This document shows, one piece after another, positions 34,973-45,427 of a DNA stretch of 64,000 nucleotides (position 1 is the stretch's first letter; each line of letters starts with the position of its first letter). The notes beneath the pieces were generated by a model, which did no database searches, was not told the DNA's origin, and was given only the letters and a program-made list of their open reading frames with translations. The DNA lies in NCBI GenBank assembly GCA_949298955.1, contig CASFYQ010000011.1:1-64000 (forward strand). The letters run 5' to 3'. The position numbers and the translations under genes are program-made. The DNA is from an uncultured Bacteroidales bacterium (GTDB lineage Bacteria; Bacteroidota; Bacteroidia; Bacteroidales; Barnesiellaceae).

Positions 34973-37357
34973 TTAATTGACCACCAATATTTTAGTAACA
35001 ACTCCCGACTGTTTGCCCGTAGCACCCGACGAGGCAAAAACCAGATAAACCCCGGTTTTTACCCGGTCGCCTTTACGGTCGCGACCGTCCCACGAAATTT
35101 GTCCGCCGTTGGAGTAACCCTCGAAAAAGAGATTGCCGGCCGTATCGGTAATCTTCACCAGACTGTTGTCCATCAAACCGGTCACCGAAATCCAGCCCTC
35201 ATAGTCGGGCCGCACCGGATTGGGAAAAGCATAAACGCTGCTGTAATCCTCCGAAGCTTGTACCGCATCGGAACGATAAGCAGCCAAACCGTTGGTTGTA
35301 CCCACATAGGCTATACCCGTCACCGGGTCGACAACCACCTCGGTTACGAAATCGGAGGGGAGTTGACTGTTACCGGTAGTAAAATGTTCGAGCACTTCCG
35401 AACCATCGGCACTCACCACATACAACCCCGACTCCCGGGTGCCTATCCACTTGCGGTTGGCCCCATCGACAAAGATGTCGGTAATATTGATATTCTGCAA
35501 CAGATAGTCGGCATTGTCGGTTCCGTCGTTACGGGCTATCTTTATACGTGTACAACGGAAACTGTCGCTAAACACATTACCGGGATTCGTAATCACGATA
35601 GGACCCGACGAGGTTCCTATCCAAATATGGCCGTTGTTATCCTCGGCTATACAGTTATAGTAGTTGGGAGTAAACGTTTTGTTGTCTTGATCTACAAACG
35701 AAATCATTTTTCGCGTATTGTCATCGGCTGTCGTGTTGTAGGTTCCTTTGTCGTCAAAGGCAAAAACCCAACCCGGCCAGTTACCATAAATCACCCATTT
35801 GGCCGTAGAGTGCTTGGGTAAAAGCAATTTGGCGTACTTGTTATTGGCTATATCGGCATACTTGAACTGATACCAGTCGTTTATGGTAAGTTCGTCGGTA
35901 CTTTTCGACAATTTCGATTGGGGCAACATACTCACACCCACATCGCCAAAATGAGCCACCCACAAGTTTCCTTCCTTGTCAAATTTTACCTGAGGAACAC
36001 TTATTGTCCAATTTTCCACACGATTAAAAGGCGAATTGGAAGGTGTATAGTGTCCCACAAACACATTGTCGGTAAACTTATATATTCCTTCAAACCAGGT
36101 ACCTATGTAAAAGGTATTCGGGTCGTTGGGATCGAAAGCCATGTTGTAACTCGAATACAACGTAGCGGCATGCTTGTTGTTAACTAACGGCACTTCTCCC
36201 ACATCGATAATCGACCAATCGTTTTGATTTTGATTCAATACACTTATACAAGTTTTTACATGCTCGTCTTCGGTTCCCCGTCGAGGTCCCGAATTGCTCA
36301 CATACAGTTTGTTGTCATTGATAAGCAAATTCCACGGGGTCGATACATTCAGCACATCGGGTAGAAATGGCTCTTTCAGTATTGTCAACTGGTCTCCTTT
36401 CATCTTGAAATGACACAATCCATATTCTCCCAAAGCCCATATGGACTCGTCTTTTTCATACGACGAGGTTTCTACTTTGACCAAGTAATCCGACTTATTT
36501 TGAAAATTGAATATATTCTTATACAGGATATTGCCGTTTACAATATCGGGTTGACAAAAAGCAACATAAACCAATCCACGCAACACGAAACTGTCGTAAT
36601 AAGAATCGATCTGTCTCACACCCATGTTCAAGGTTCCCAACAAAGTCAACGCACTACTTTGCAAATCATAAAAATGAAGCACGCCTCCTTTGGAATAAAA
36701 CAGATACTTGTCATCGAAAGGCAATAAATCGTAAATCGTATCATCGACCGTATCCAGCTCTTTCCAACTCGACAAGTCATATTTAATGGCATCTTTGTCG
36801 ATGTAACAAATCGATTCGTCTGTTACCAAAAACCAATATTTGCTGCAAGCCCCTACCTGGTTTATCTTCTTTCCATAGTTGTACGATTCGCTCACCTCAT
36901 ACTTTTCGTCGTTAAGCACGACAATACCAAAATCGGTAGCCAGGTAAATGCTGTTTCCATAGAAATTTACATCGTTGATGCTCTTCGACGAAGTCATAAC
37001 AGCATTCTTTATATCGGGAATATTATATATTTTCCCGTTATCATAGAGAATATCCACGTTTGAATTGGCATACACCACTACCAGATAGTTCTTATCGTGG
37101 TTATAGTAAATACCCGACACCTCGATGTCGTTCAGCTTATTGTTTTTGTTATAGGCTTCCAGTTCTTCGGTCTCCTTGTCGAAACCGAAAAGCGAAATAC
37201 CCGATATGAAATAGACTTTTTCTCCACCGTCTATCACCTTTACCGGGTTGCCTATCGAAGAGTAAACCTGCCAGCTGCCCACGGCCAACTGCCCACGAAC
37301 CATAAAGGTACACGACAATAGGATAATGCCTATCAAAGCCGATATTCTTCTTGACAT
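34973..37357 (-). CDS. porZ: type IX secretion system protein PorZ
   Basis: PorZ is a surface protein of the type IX secretion attachment complex. In Porphyromonas gingivalis it delivers anionic LPS for anchoring of cargo proteins. The protein is 794 residues. A signal peptide (ending near FMVRGQ) is followed by VGSWQVYSSIG, the typical PorZ beginning, two beta-propellers with repeated blade motifs (NGHIWIGTSSGP, NRKWIGTRESGLYVV), and a C-terminal beta-sandwich that ends in KILVVN, like a type IX sorting domain. Gaps to rdgB and NUDIX are 10-11 bases, so all three share one transcript. Confidence 0.9.
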   Translation of the reverse strand: MSRRISALIGIILLSCTFMVRGQLAVGSWQVYSSIGNPVKVIDGGEKVYFISGISLFGFDKETEELEAYNKNNKLNDIEVSGIYYNHDKNYLVVVYANSNVDILYDNGKIYNIPDIKNAVMTSSKSINDVNFYGNSIYLATDFGIVVLNDEKYEVSESYNYGKKINQVGACSKYWFLVTDESICYIDKDAIKYDLSSWKELDTVDDTIYDLLPFDDKYLFYSKGGVLHFYDLQSSALTLLGTLNMGVRQIDSYYDSFVLRGLVYVAFCQPDIVNGNILYKNIFNFQNKSDYLVKVETSSYEKDESIWALGEYGLCHFKMKGDQLTILKEPFLPDVLNVSTPWNLLINDNKLYVSNSGPRRGTEDEHVKTCISVLNQNQNDWSIIDVGEVPLVNNKHAATLYSSYNMAFDPNDPNTFYIGTWFEGIYKFTDNVFVGHYTPSNSPFNRVENWTISVPQVKFDKEGNLWVAHFGDVGVSMLPQSKLSKSTDELTINDWYQFKYADIANNKYAKLLLPKHSTAKWVIYGNWPGWVFAFDDKGTYNTTADDNTRKMISFVDQDNKTFTPNYYNCIAEDNNGHIWIGTSSGPIVITNPGNVFSDSFRCTRIKIARNDGTDNADYLLQNINITDIFVDGANRKWIGTRESGLYVVSADGSEVLEHFTTGNSQLPSDFVTEVVVDPVTGIAYVGTTNGLAAYRSDAVQASEDYSSVYAFPNPVRPDYEGWISVTGLMDNSLVKITDTAGNLFFEGYSNGGQISWDGRDRKGDRVKTGVYLVFASSGATGKQSGVVTKILVVN

Positions 37358-37367
37358 ATCAAACGGT

Positions 37368-37943
37368 TTATAATGTATTCAAAAACTCCGACAACTTTTT
37401 CACGGCTTTTGCCCGGTGACTGATTTTGTTTTTCTGTTCTTCTCCCATTTGGGCAAAGGTTTCGTCATAACCATCGGGCATGAACACCGAGTCGTATCCA
37501 AATCCCGACGAACCTCTGCGTTCGCCAATGATACTCCCCTCTATCTCGCCATAAAAAAGATGTTCCTCTCCTCCCGAAATCAACGCTATGCACGTGATAA
37601 AACTGGCTCGTCGATCGGTTTTACCTTCCAGATTGGCCAGTAATTTGTCGATATTCCGCTCCGAGTTGGCAGGTTCACCCGCATACCGGGCCGAATAGAC
37701 TCCCGGCTCCCCGTTCAGGGCCACAACCTGTAAACCCGTGTCATCGGCAAAACAGTCATAACCATATTTTTCCTTCACATAGCGGGCTTTTTGCAAGGCG
37801 TTTCCCTCAAAGGTATCGGCTGTTTCGGGTATATCGTCATGACAATCTATATCGTTCAAACTGAGTATCTTTATCTTGTCGCCGACCATAGCCGAAATTT
37901 CTTCCAACTTGTGTTTATTATTCGTGGCAAAAACCAGTTTCAT
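37368..37943 (-). CDS. rdgB: XTP/dITP diphosphohydrolase (RdgB/HAM1)
   Basis: RdgB removes deaminated purine nucleotides from the pool. The protein is 191 residues. The family signatures are [12 protein letters not shown] at the start, [25 protein letters not shown] in the middle and [10 protein letters not shown], which carries substrate-binding residues. The gene is the first of the operon with porZ and a NUDIX enzyme. Confidence 0.95.
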   Translation of the reverse strand: MKLVFATNNKHKLEEISAMVGDKIKILSLNDIDCHDDIPETADTFEGNALQKARYVKEKYGYDCFADDTGLQVVALNGEPGVYSARYAGEPANSERNIDKLLANLEGKTDRRASFITCIALISGGEEHLFYGEIEGSIIGERRGSSGFGYDSVFMPDGYDETFAQMGEEQKNKISHRAKAVKKLSEFLNTL

Positions 37944-37956
37944 AGTGCAAAATTGT

Positions 37957-37964
37957 TATTTTTG
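37957..37964 (+). promoter_or_regulatory. Promoter -7 element of the 37983 gene
   Basis: TATTTTTG ends 18 bases before the ATG; the leader would be very short. No -33 element at correct spacing. Confidence 0.45.
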
Positions 37965-37982
37965 TAGCAAAAACAAAAGCAT

Positions 37983-39116
37983 ATGAATTCCTATTCAAAA
38001 ATTCAAAAATGCCTTTCTCTATTCATGTTTATAACGATAAATATCTTTTTTTATTTTAAATACTTATCGAAGATATCGGTGGTGTGGGGCATAGTTTCCT
38101 GTTTTGTCTATCTCGTAGCCATACTCCTTGTGATAAAATACCGTCCTACCTTGAAACGTAAAACGATTACCACGGGACTCATCGCTTTTATCATCACAGC
38201 AGCCATATTATTGTTCTTTATTCCTAAGGAACTATTCACAGCCGACCGATGGCTCATTATCGATCTCTTTTGGGATTCGGTTTCGAACCAACTCTATCCC
38301 TATGCCCAACAAACAGCCATAGGAAATTCACCGGGAGCCATGCCTTTCTATTTCCTGCTTTGTCTCCCGTTTCACGGTATGGGCGAAATAGGATTCATCA
38401 CTCTTGTTGCCATAGCTTTGATGGCTCTCTATTTTTACCGTAAACCTGTTCAAAATTATAGTTTATTTTTCATATTTCTCATATCCTCGGCTTGCATCTA
38501 TTGGGAAATTTTCTCGAGAAGCACTCTGCTCATCAACGCTACTTTGTTTACTTTCTTCCTCTTTTGGCTGACATCGTATCCCTCCTTCTCTACTCGTACG
38601 TGGATATGCAGCGCCATTGCAGGAGGATTGTTGTTCTCGACACGCACCGTATTTGTGTTGCCTCTTGTCGTATGGGGATTGTATCAGATTTTTACAGAAA
38701 AAGTTCCTCTTTTCAAAATCATACTTTGGGGAGTCATCTTCCTGCTTGCTTTTGCCGCCACCTTTTTGCCCTTTATCATGGCCTATCCACACGAGTTTTG
38801 GGAAATAAATCCTTTCCTCATACAGTCCACACTGGTACCATCGGTTTTCATCGTTATTTTTGTCATCTTGGCCGCCATTGGCAGTTTCTTCTGTCGCAAC
38901 GTGAACGATGTCAATTTTTTTAGTGCCGTACTATTGTTCGGTATCGTCACCGTTCATGTGATTACCTCGGCTTGCCAATATGGATTTGAAGCCATTATTT
39001 TCGAGTCGAAAGCCGATATCTCGTATTATCTCTTTTGTATTCCCTACCTGTTGCAGATACTTACCAGCAGCAATATTGCCGGGAAAGAGAACATATACAC
39101 TCCTACCCGCTCATGA
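37983..39116 (+). CDS. uncharacterised polytopic membrane protein, possible GT-C-type transferase
   Basis: This 377-residue protein has about ten hydrophobic stretches and few charged loops. I do not recognise the family. The loop after the third segment (TADRWLIIDLFWDSVSNQLYP) holds acidic residues that recall the first extracytoplasmic loop of GT-C glycosyltransferases, but the evidence is weak. Base composition is more AT-rich than that of genes further left. Its TGA overlaps the ATG of an acyltransferase by 4 bases (ATGA), so the two act as a pair. Confidence 0.6.
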   Translation: MNSYSKIQKCLSLFMFITINIFFYFKYLSKISVVWGIVSCFVYLVAILLVIKYRPTLKRKTITTGLIAFIITAAILLFFIPKELFTADRWLIIDLFWDSVSNQLYPYAQQTAIGNSPGAMPFYFLLCLPFHGMGEIGFITLVAIALMALYFYRKPVQNYSLFFIFLISSACIYWEIFSRSTLLINATLFTFFLFWLTSYPSFSTRTWICSAIAGGLLFSTRTVFVLPLVVWGLYQIFTEKVPLFKIILWGVIFLLAFAATFLPFIMAYPHEFWEINPFLIQSTLVPSVFIVIFVILAAIGSFFCRNVNDVNFFSAVLLFGIVTVHVITSACQYGFEAIIFESKADISYYLFCIPYLLQILTSSNIAGKENIYTPTRS

Positions 39117-40153
39117 ATACGACGAAAAGAATATTGTGGATTGACTATACCAAGGCAATATGTATCTATTTGGTTCTCTTGGGACATGCTCATGTTTCCC
39201 AACCCATTGCCGATTTTATCTACTCCTTCCACATGCCTCTTTTCTTTTTTCTTTCGGGATGCCTCTTTTCCTATGATAAACACCCTACTTTCAGGGAATT
39301 TGCCTTGAAACGGTTCAAAGGGCTCATGGTTCCTTATTTGTGGATTAATCTGTTTACCTACCTTTTTTGGCTCTTGATAGGTAAAAATTTCGGTGAAGAT
39401 TCTTCTATTTCCATTCCCTGGTATTCTCCTCTGATAGGCATATTGACAGGAAACGGCAAATTAATGATACACAACACTCCCATGTGGTTTTTCCTCTGCC
39501 TTTATTTGCTGGAAATTATCTACTATCCCCTGTTCAAACCTTTGCAAAACCGACCTTATTCTACCCTCGCAGCTATCCTGCTCACAGGTGTTGCCGGATA
39601 CATCAACTACACCTACAACCCCGTGACATTGCCTTTCTGCATGGGGCCGGCCATCGTAGGTATGACATTTTACGGAACAGGTAATCTCATGGTCCGTTAC
39701 ATCAAACCCATACAAAGGATAAACCTGTTGTACATAATTCTTCTTTTGGCTACATTTTTCACCGTATTTTTCATCTCCCGAAAAAACGGCTATGTTATTA
39801 TGAGTACAAACGACTACAAAAACTATCTGTTCTTCTTTATCGGAAGTTTGGCCGGCATTGGGTTAATATGCTCTGTCGGCAATTTGCTATCGTTAAAACC
39901 CGTTTTCAAGAATACTATTATTTATATATCTCAAAACACCTTGCTTATCAACAGCTTTCATCTGCTGGTATTTTCTTTTATGAAAGGCATCATGGTATTT
40001 GGGCTGCACATACCGTTGGAATCGCTTTATGCAAACACGACAGCCGATATCGTGTTTTCGTTCATAAGCCTGTTTCTTTGTCTGCCTGTAGCCTATATCG
40101 TAAATCGCTATTTTCCCTTCATCGTTGGGAAAAAACGAGTACGCACAGAGTAA
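39113..40153 (+). CDS. acyltransferase family 3 membrane protein
   Basis: This 346-residue protein of the acyltransferase-3 (OafA/WecH-type) family has about ten membrane segments. The signature is IDYTKAICIYLVLLGHAH, with the conserved catalytic-type His, and SFHMPLFFFLSGCLFS. Such proteins O-acetylate or O-acylate cell envelope sugars. The ATG at 39113 overlaps the stop of the upstream membrane gene. It converges with yitT, 6 bases from its end. Confidence 0.92.
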   Translation: MNTTKRILWIDYTKAICIYLVLLGHAHVSQPIADFIYSFHMPLFFFLSGCLFSYDKHPTFREFALKRFKGLMVPYLWINLFTYLFWLLIGKNFGEDSSISIPWYSPLIGILTGNGKLMIHNTPMWFFLCLYLLEIIYYPLFKPLQNRPYSTLAAILLTGVAGYINYTYNPVTLPFCMGPAIVGMTFYGTGNLMVRYIKPIQRINLLYIILLLATFFTVFFISRKNGYVIMSTNDYKNYLFFFIGSLAGIGLICSVGNLLSLKPVFKNTIIYISQNTLLINSFHLLVFSFMKGIMVFGLHIPLESLYANTTADIVFSFISLFLCLPVAYIVNRYFPFIVGKKRVRTE

Positions 40154-40159
40154 CCGGAA

Positions 40160-41029
40160 TCAGGTCTTTATCTTGTCGAAACCCTCGCCATAAACACCCA
40201 CGACGTTCGATTGCGAAATGAAGGCTTTGGGATCTATCGACTTGATAAGTCGGAATATCTTTACCGACTCGTTTCGCTTGGCCAAAATCATCAATACCTT
40301 TTTCGGCTGTTTGGAATACCAACCCATACCCTCGATGACGGTTACGCCTCGACGTATATCCTGGTTGACATGGGTAGCTATCTCTTCATATTTATCCGAC
40401 AAAATCAATATCTGTACCGATTGACGTTTACCGTTGATGACCATATCCATCGTGTAGCTCATCACTCCCATCACCACATAACCGAATATCATCTTCTCTA
40501 TACTGTGGAACAATACATAAGAACTGGCAATAATCAAGAAATCGATATACATCATCATCTTGGCAAACGAAATGTTCTTATATTTGTTTACGATAGCAGC
40601 GATAATATCGGTTCCTCCCGTCGAGCCGTTCGATACAAATACCAAACCTACACCGCCACCGCATAGAATACCGCCGATAATGGCCGACATAAAAGGTTGT
40701 TCTTCTACCAAAGAGCCCGGTATAAACTCTGGCAACAAGCCTAAAAAGAACGAACACATGATAACACTGAATATCGTGCGCACGAAAAATTTAAGTCCCA
40801 ATACCTTGATGGCTGCCAACAATAAAATCACATTGATGGTGAAATAAGAAGCCGACACAGGTATTTTCGTCGCATAGTATATCAAGGCAGCTATACCGGT
40901 CACACCACCGGTAGTGATTTCGTTGGGCAATAAAAAACCTATCCAACCCAAAGCATACAGCAACAAGCCGAATATAATGACTAAGTAGTCTTTTATCGCA
41001 TACCAAATACTGTTAAAAGCCAAACGCAT
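40160..41029 (-). CDS. YitT family membrane protein (DUF161 + DUF2179)
   Basis: This 289-residue protein carries five membrane helices (residues ~1-175: NEITTGGVTGIA, SNGSTGGTDIIA repeated DUF161 motifs) and a C-terminal soluble DUF2179 domain (GVTVIEGMGWYSKQPKKVLM). The family is widespread and has no confirmed transport activity that I know of. It is separated from leuS by about 100 bases. Confidence 0.9.
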   Translation of the reverse strand: MRLAFNSIWYAIKDYLVIIFGLLLYALGWIGFLLPNEITTGGVTGIAALIYYATKIPVSASYFTINVILLLAAIKVLGLKFFVRTIFSVIMCSFFLGLLPEFIPGSLVEEQPFMSAIIGGILCGGGVGLVFVSNGSTGGTDIIAAIVNKYKNISFAKMMMYIDFLIIASSYVLFHSIEKMIFGYVVMGVMSYTMDMVINGKRQSVQILILSDKYEEIATHVNQDIRRGVTVIEGMGWYSKQPKKVLMILAKRNESVKIFRLIKSIDPKAFISQSNVVGVYGEGFDKIKT

Positions 41030-41125
41030 ATTATCTCCTGTTTCTAAATTTCACTCTTTTCGAACAATTAAAAATATATCCATGTTCGCTACTTTTCTTC
41101 TTTCACGAACATGGATACTTGTCTT

Positions 41126-43897
41126 TTATATTACGATATTGACAATCTTGTTGGGCACTACGATAATTTTTTTGGGAGTTTTACCATCGAGCCATCGGGC
41201 CGATGATTCGTGATTGAGAACGATTTGCTCAATCTCTTCCCGTGGAGTTCCGGCCTTTATTTCGAGGCTGAACCGGGCCTTTCCGTTGAACGAAACAGCA
41301 TAAGTCGCCACATCTTCTTTCAGATATTCTTCATTCCACTCGGGCCATTGGGCATCGCAAACCGTGTGTTCATGTCCCAACTCGTGCCACAGCTCTTCGC
41401 TGATATGAGGTGCAAAAGGAGCCAACAAAACAACAATCTTCTCGAGCATTTGTTTGTTGCGCGATTTGAGTGCAGTCAACTCATTTACACAAATCATAAA
41501 GGCACTTATCGAAGTATTATATGAGAAATTCTCAACGTCCCACGAAATTTTCTTGATGAGTTTATGTACCGATTTCAACTCCTCCTTGGTAGGTTCATCG
41601 TCTTTTACTGCCAAACTATCGCCTTGATAGAAAAGGTTCCACAATTTTTTCAAGAAGCGATGTACTCCGTCTATACCGTTCGTATCCCAGGGTTTGCTCT
41701 GCTCGATGGGGCCCAGGAACATCTCATACAGACGCAACGTATCGGCTCCGTATTTCTCTACAATATCATCGGGATTTACCACATTATACATCGATTTCGA
41801 CATCTTTTCCACAGCCCAGCCGCATACGTAGCGGCCATCGTCTTCCAATATAAATTCGGCCGTAGCAAACTCGGGACGCCAGTTTTTGAATGCCTCTATG
41901 TCGAGTACATCGTTGTTAACGATATTTACATCGACATGGATAGGCGTCGTGTCATAATCTTTCTTTTTACCGAGCGTTACAAATGTATTGGTATCTTTTA
42001 TACGATACACAAAATTGGAACGTCCCTGTATCATACCCTGATTGATGAGTTTCTTGAAGGGTTCGTCTTCGCAAACTACCCCTTTGTCAAACAGAAATTT
42101 GTTCCAGAAACGGCTGTAAATGAGGTGACCTGTCGCATGCTCGGTACCTCCTATATAGAGATCGACATTGCGCCAATATTCGTTGTTTTCTTTCGATACC
42201 AATGCCTGGTCGTTGTGAGGATCCATATAACGCAAATAGTAGGCCGACGAACCAGCAAAACCGGGCATCGTACACAACTCGAGCGGAAAATGATCTTCGG
42301 TTTCCCAGTTTTTGGCACGTCCCAACGGAGGTTCACCCGTCTCGGTAGGTAAAAATTTATCTACCTCGGGAAGCTTCAAAGGCAATTTACTCTCGTCGAG
42401 CATATAAGGCATACCCTCTTTATAATAAACAGGGAAAGGTTCTCCCCAATAACGTTGACGGCTGAATATGGCATCGCGCAGACGATAGTTTACTTTCACC
42501 CGACCGATACCTTTCTCTTCGATAAATTTCTTAGTGGCGGCAATAGCCTCTTTTACCTCCATACCATTCAGGTCAAGACCGTTTCCACAAGAATTTATCA
42601 TCTTGCCTTCCTTGGCATCGAAACTCTCTTCCGACACATCGCATCCTTCTATCAACGGAATGATAGGCAAATCGAAATGTTTGGCAAAGGCATAGTCGCG
42701 ACTGTCGTGAGCCGGTACGGCCATAATGGCACCTGTACCATATCCGGCCAATACATAGTCGCTTATGTAGATAGGAATATGTTTGTTATTCAACGGGTTG
42801 ATTGCATAAGCTCCCGTAAATACACCCGTTACACTGCGATCCATGAGGCGTTCGCGTTCGGTGCGATGCTTGATGCTGTCCAAATATTTATCGACAGCCT
42901 CTTTTTGGTCGGCAGTCACTACCTGTTTCACATATTCGCTTTCGGGAGCCAATACCATGAAAGTAACACCGAATACCGTGTCGGCACGAGTCGTAAATAT
43001 GGTAAACTCCACATCAGAATCGACTACCTTAAACTGCATTTCGGCACCTTCCGAACGACCTATCCAATTCTTTTGAGTTTCTTTGAGCGAGTCGGTCCAG
43101 TCAATTTTATCAAGACCTTCGAGCAGACGTTGGGCATAAGCCGATACCCGAAGGCACCATTGACGCATCACTTTCTGCTCTACGGGATATCCGCCACGAA
43201 TCGATACACCTTCGCTTACTTCGTCATTAGCCAACACGGTACCCAACTGCGGACACCAATTTACCATCGTATCGCCCAAATAGGCTATACGGTAGTTCAT
43301 CAGTATCTCCTGTTGTTCTTTTTCGTTCTTGGTTTTCCACTCTTCGGCCGTAAACGAAAGTTCTTCACTACAAGCCGCATTCAAACCTTCGGTACCTGCT
43401 GTCTCGAAAATCTTTACCAGCTCTTCGATGGGACGAGCCTGTTTTTTATCGTTGCTATAATAGCTGTTGAACATCTGTATGAAGGCCCACTGTGTCCACT
43501 TGTAATATTCGGGATCACATGTGCGTATCTCACGATTCCAATCATAGCAAAAACCTATCTTGTCCAACTGCTCGCGATAGCGGTCTATATTCTTCTCTGT
43601 CGTGATGGCCGGATGCTGTCCCGTCTGTATGGCATATTGCTCGGCCGGAAGTCCATAGGCATCGTATCCCATAGGGTGAAGCACATTAAAGCCTTTCAAA
43701 CGTTTGTAACGAGAATAGATATCGGAAGCAATATATCCCAGCGGGTGACCTACGTGCAAGCCCGCACCCGAAGGGTAGGGGAACATATCCAACACATAGT
43801 ATTTGGGTTTGTCTTTATTTTCGGTTATCTGGTAGGTATGATTCTCTTTCCAGTATTTCTGCCACTTTTTCTCTATTTCTTTGAAATTATATTCCAT
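41126..43897 (-). CDS. leuS: leucyl-tRNA synthetase
   Basis: LeuRS charges tRNA-Leu. The protein is 923 residues. The class I signatures are both present: the HIGH motif as [11 protein letters not shown] near residue 45 and KMSKS near 705 ([12 protein letters not shown]). The CP1 editing domain lies in between ([30 protein letters not shown]). Its start lies 40 bases after nadA, so the two may be co-transcribed. Confidence 0.97.
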   Translation of the reverse strand: MEYNFKEIEKKWQKYWKENHTYQITENKDKPKYYVLDMFPYPSGAGLHVGHPLGYIASDIYSRYKRLKGFNVLHPMGYDAYGLPAEQYAIQTGQHPAITTEKNIDRYREQLDKIGFCYDWNREIRTCDPEYYKWTQWAFIQMFNSYYSNDKKQARPIEELVKIFETAGTEGLNAACSEELSFTAEEWKTKNEKEQQEILMNYRIAYLGDTMVNWCPQLGTVLANDEVSEGVSIRGGYPVEQKVMRQWCLRVSAYAQRLLEGLDKIDWTDSLKETQKNWIGRSEGAEMQFKVVDSDVEFTIFTTRADTVFGVTFMVLAPESEYVKQVVTADQKEAVDKYLDSIKHRTERERLMDRSVTGVFTGAYAINPLNNKHIPIYISDYVLAGYGTGAIMAVPAHDSRDYAFAKHFDLPIIPLIEGCDVSEESFDAKEGKMINSCGNGLDLNGMEVKEAIAATKKFIEEKGIGRVKVNYRLRDAIFSRQRYWGEPFPVYYKEGMPYMLDESKLPLKLPEVDKFLPTETGEPPLGRAKNWETEDHFPLELCTMPGFAGSSAYYLRYMDPHNDQALVSKENNEYWRNVDLYIGGTEHATGHLIYSRFWNKFLFDKGVVCEDEPFKKLINQGMIQGRSNFVYRIKDTNTFVTLGKKKDYDTTPIHVDVNIVNNDVLDIEAFKNWRPEFATAEFILEDDGRYVCGWAVEKMSKSMYNVVNPDDIVEKYGADTLRLYEMFLGPIEQSKPWDTNGIDGVHRFLKKLWNLFYQGDSLAVKDDEPTKEELKSVHKLIKKISWDVENFSYNTSISAFMICVNELTALKSRNKQMLEKIVVLLAPFAPHISEELWHELGHEHTVCDAQWPEWNEEYLKEDVATYAVSFNGKARFSLEIKAGTPREEIEQIVLNHESSARWLDGKTPKKIIVVPNKIVNIVI

Positions 43898-43937
43898 GAC
43901 GAAAATATGATAAATATTATTTTATTTATTTCTTCTA

Positions 43938-44927
43938 TTAAATTCCCAGCGAAGCCGATATGTCGAGCATACGCCGTATAGGCTTGATAGCCTCCCGGGC
44001 TATTGCCTCGTCGACAATTATCTCGGGTAACTCGTATTTGAGCGTATTATACAGTTTTTCCATCGTATTCAACCGCATGAAATTACATTCGCTGCAACCG
44101 CAAGTACTGTCTTCGGGAGGAGCCGGAATAAACTCTTTATCGGGATTATTCTTTTTCATTTCGTGGAGAATACCCGATTCGGTAGCTACTATAAACCGTT
44201 TACATTCGCTCTGCGTGGCAAAACGCAATAGAGCTGCCGTCGAACCTACCTTATCGGCAACGAGCAAAATATCGCGTTTGCACTCGGGGTGAGCCAACAG
44301 CAAAGCATCGGGATACTGTTTTTTCAAAGCGACAATCTTTTCAAGAGAGAATTGCGAATGCACATGACAGGCACCATCCCACAACAACATATTTCGACCG
44401 GTCACTCCGTTGATATAATTGCCTAAATTTTTATCGGGCCCGAATATGATTTTTTCGTTTTCGGGGAAACTTTCTACAATTTGTTTGGCGTTCGACGATG
44501 TAACTACCACATCGGTATGAGCTTTCACGGCTGCCGATGTGTTCACATACGAAACCACCTTGTAACCGGGATGCTGTTTTACAAACTCGGCAAAGCTGTC
44601 GGCCGGACAACTGTCGGCCAACGAACAACCGGCATTCAAATCCGGTATAAGCACTTTTTTGTCTGGACAGATAATCTTGGCCGTCTCACCCATGAAATGA
44701 ACACCGCAAAGAACAAGAATCGAAGCATCGGTCTTGGCAGCCCACTGAGCCAAAGCCAACGAATCGCCTACATAATCGGCAATATCCTGTATCTCGCCAG
44801 CCTGATAGAAATGAGCCAATACAACGGCATTCTTCTCTCGTTTCATCTTTTCGATTTCAGTTACCAGGTCTACACCTTCGGGAACAGGCATATCCACATA
44901 ACCTTTTGAGATATTTACATCGAACAT
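43938..44927 (-). CDS. nadA: quinolinate synthase A
   Basis: NadA condenses iminoaspartate with dihydroxyacetone phosphate to quinolinate using a [4Fe-4S] cluster. The protein is 329 residues. The three Cys ligands fit CGVHFMGE near residue 85, NAGCSLADSCPAD near 110, and STCGCSECN near the C-terminus. The start used is the ATG at 44927; an in-frame TTG nine codons upstream follows a lysine-rich run and is not homologous to other NadA starts. Its partner nadB is 24 kb away. Confidence 0.95.
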   Translation of the reverse strand: MFDVNISKGYVDMPVPEGVDLVTEIEKMKREKNAVVLAHFYQAGEIQDIADYVGDSLALAQWAAKTDASILVLCGVHFMGETAKIICPDKKVLIPDLNAGCSLADSCPADSFAEFVKQHPGYKVVSYVNTSAAVKAHTDVVVTSSNAKQIVESFPENEKIIFGPDKNLGNYINGVTGRNMLLWDGACHVHSQFSLEKIVALKKQYPDALLLAHPECKRDILLVADKVGSTAALLRFATQSECKRFIVATESGILHEMKKNNPDKEFIPAPPEDSTCGCSECNFMRLNTMEKLYNTLKYELPEIIVDEAIAREAIKPIRRMLDISASLGI

Positions 44928-45130
44928 ATATATATTCTTTTTTTTATTTTTCAATTAAATCTTTTTTTGTTGATGATAATAGATTGTTGACAGCAATGAT
45001 AACTTCTTGTTAAAAGACTTGCTTTTTATTTTATCAACGTCAGGCTCTCGGTTATATTGGTTTTGTCAACATCATTATCTATTTACAATGAGTTTTTTAT
45101 ACTCTTTATCAACGCCTTGTTTACAAACTG

Positions 45131-45138
45131 CAAAGTTA
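45131..45138 (-). promoter_or_regulatory. Possible -7 element for nadA
   Basis: TAACTTTG on the minus strand, about 200 bases before the nadA ATG. No -33 element at standard spacing. Confidence 0.4.
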
Positions 45139-45221
45139 ATAACTTTATTCTATTTGTATGATTGATAAACAGATATTTTGAGGTGGATATATCAACTAAA
45201 AACTTGTGGTTTTATTATTTG

Positions 45222-45229
45222 TATCTTTG
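45222..45229 (+). promoter_or_regulatory. Possible upstream -7 element toward the SPOUT gene
   Basis: TATCTTTG on the plus strand, 198 bases ahead of the methyltransferase ATG, with DnaA-box sites downstream of it. It may be a second promoter or a start point for transcription through the candidate origin. Confidence 0.4.
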
Positions 45230-45394
45230 TAATGTTTGCTTGTATAGCGATAAATTCATAATGTCAAAATTTAGATGTACTTTTTATGCAATCGTTTTAT
45301 AACCTTTTATCCACACTTGTACACACACTTATTCACGATGTTGTCGATAAAGCTGTAATTCTGTTGTAAATCTATATTTATTATCGATTTGCAT

Positions 45395-45402
45395 TATCTT
45401 TG
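45395..45402 (+). promoter_or_regulatory. Promoter -7 element of the SPOUT methyltransferase gene
   Basis: TATCTTTG ends 25 bases before the ATG at 45428, so the predicted leader is about 18 bases. Confidence 0.6.
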
Positions 45403-45427
45403 TAAACGTTTGTAGAAGCTATAATTT

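Larger units (their letters stand above)
44928..45427. other. AT-rich gene-free stretch with DnaA-box-like sites (left part of a candidate oriC)
   Basis: The 500-base gap between nadA and the divergent SPOUT gene is very AT-rich. It holds a perfect DnaA box TTATCCACA at 45307..45315, a one-mismatch box TTATTCACG at 45329..45337, and two copies of TTATCAACG at 45031..45039 and 45106..45114. It also carries -7 elements on both strands. The plus strand GC skew changes sign in this neighbourhood. See the findings for the full argument. Confidence 0.6.

Noticed and set aside
42455..43981. Long open frame opposite leuS
   Set aside because: Antisense to the conserved LeuRS catalytic and editing domains; no family resemblance and an unusual amino acid composition.
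44928..45427. Riboswitch or attenuator ahead of nadA
   Set aside because: The stretch is AT-rich with no stable stem near the nadA start; the DnaA-box pattern explains its structure better.
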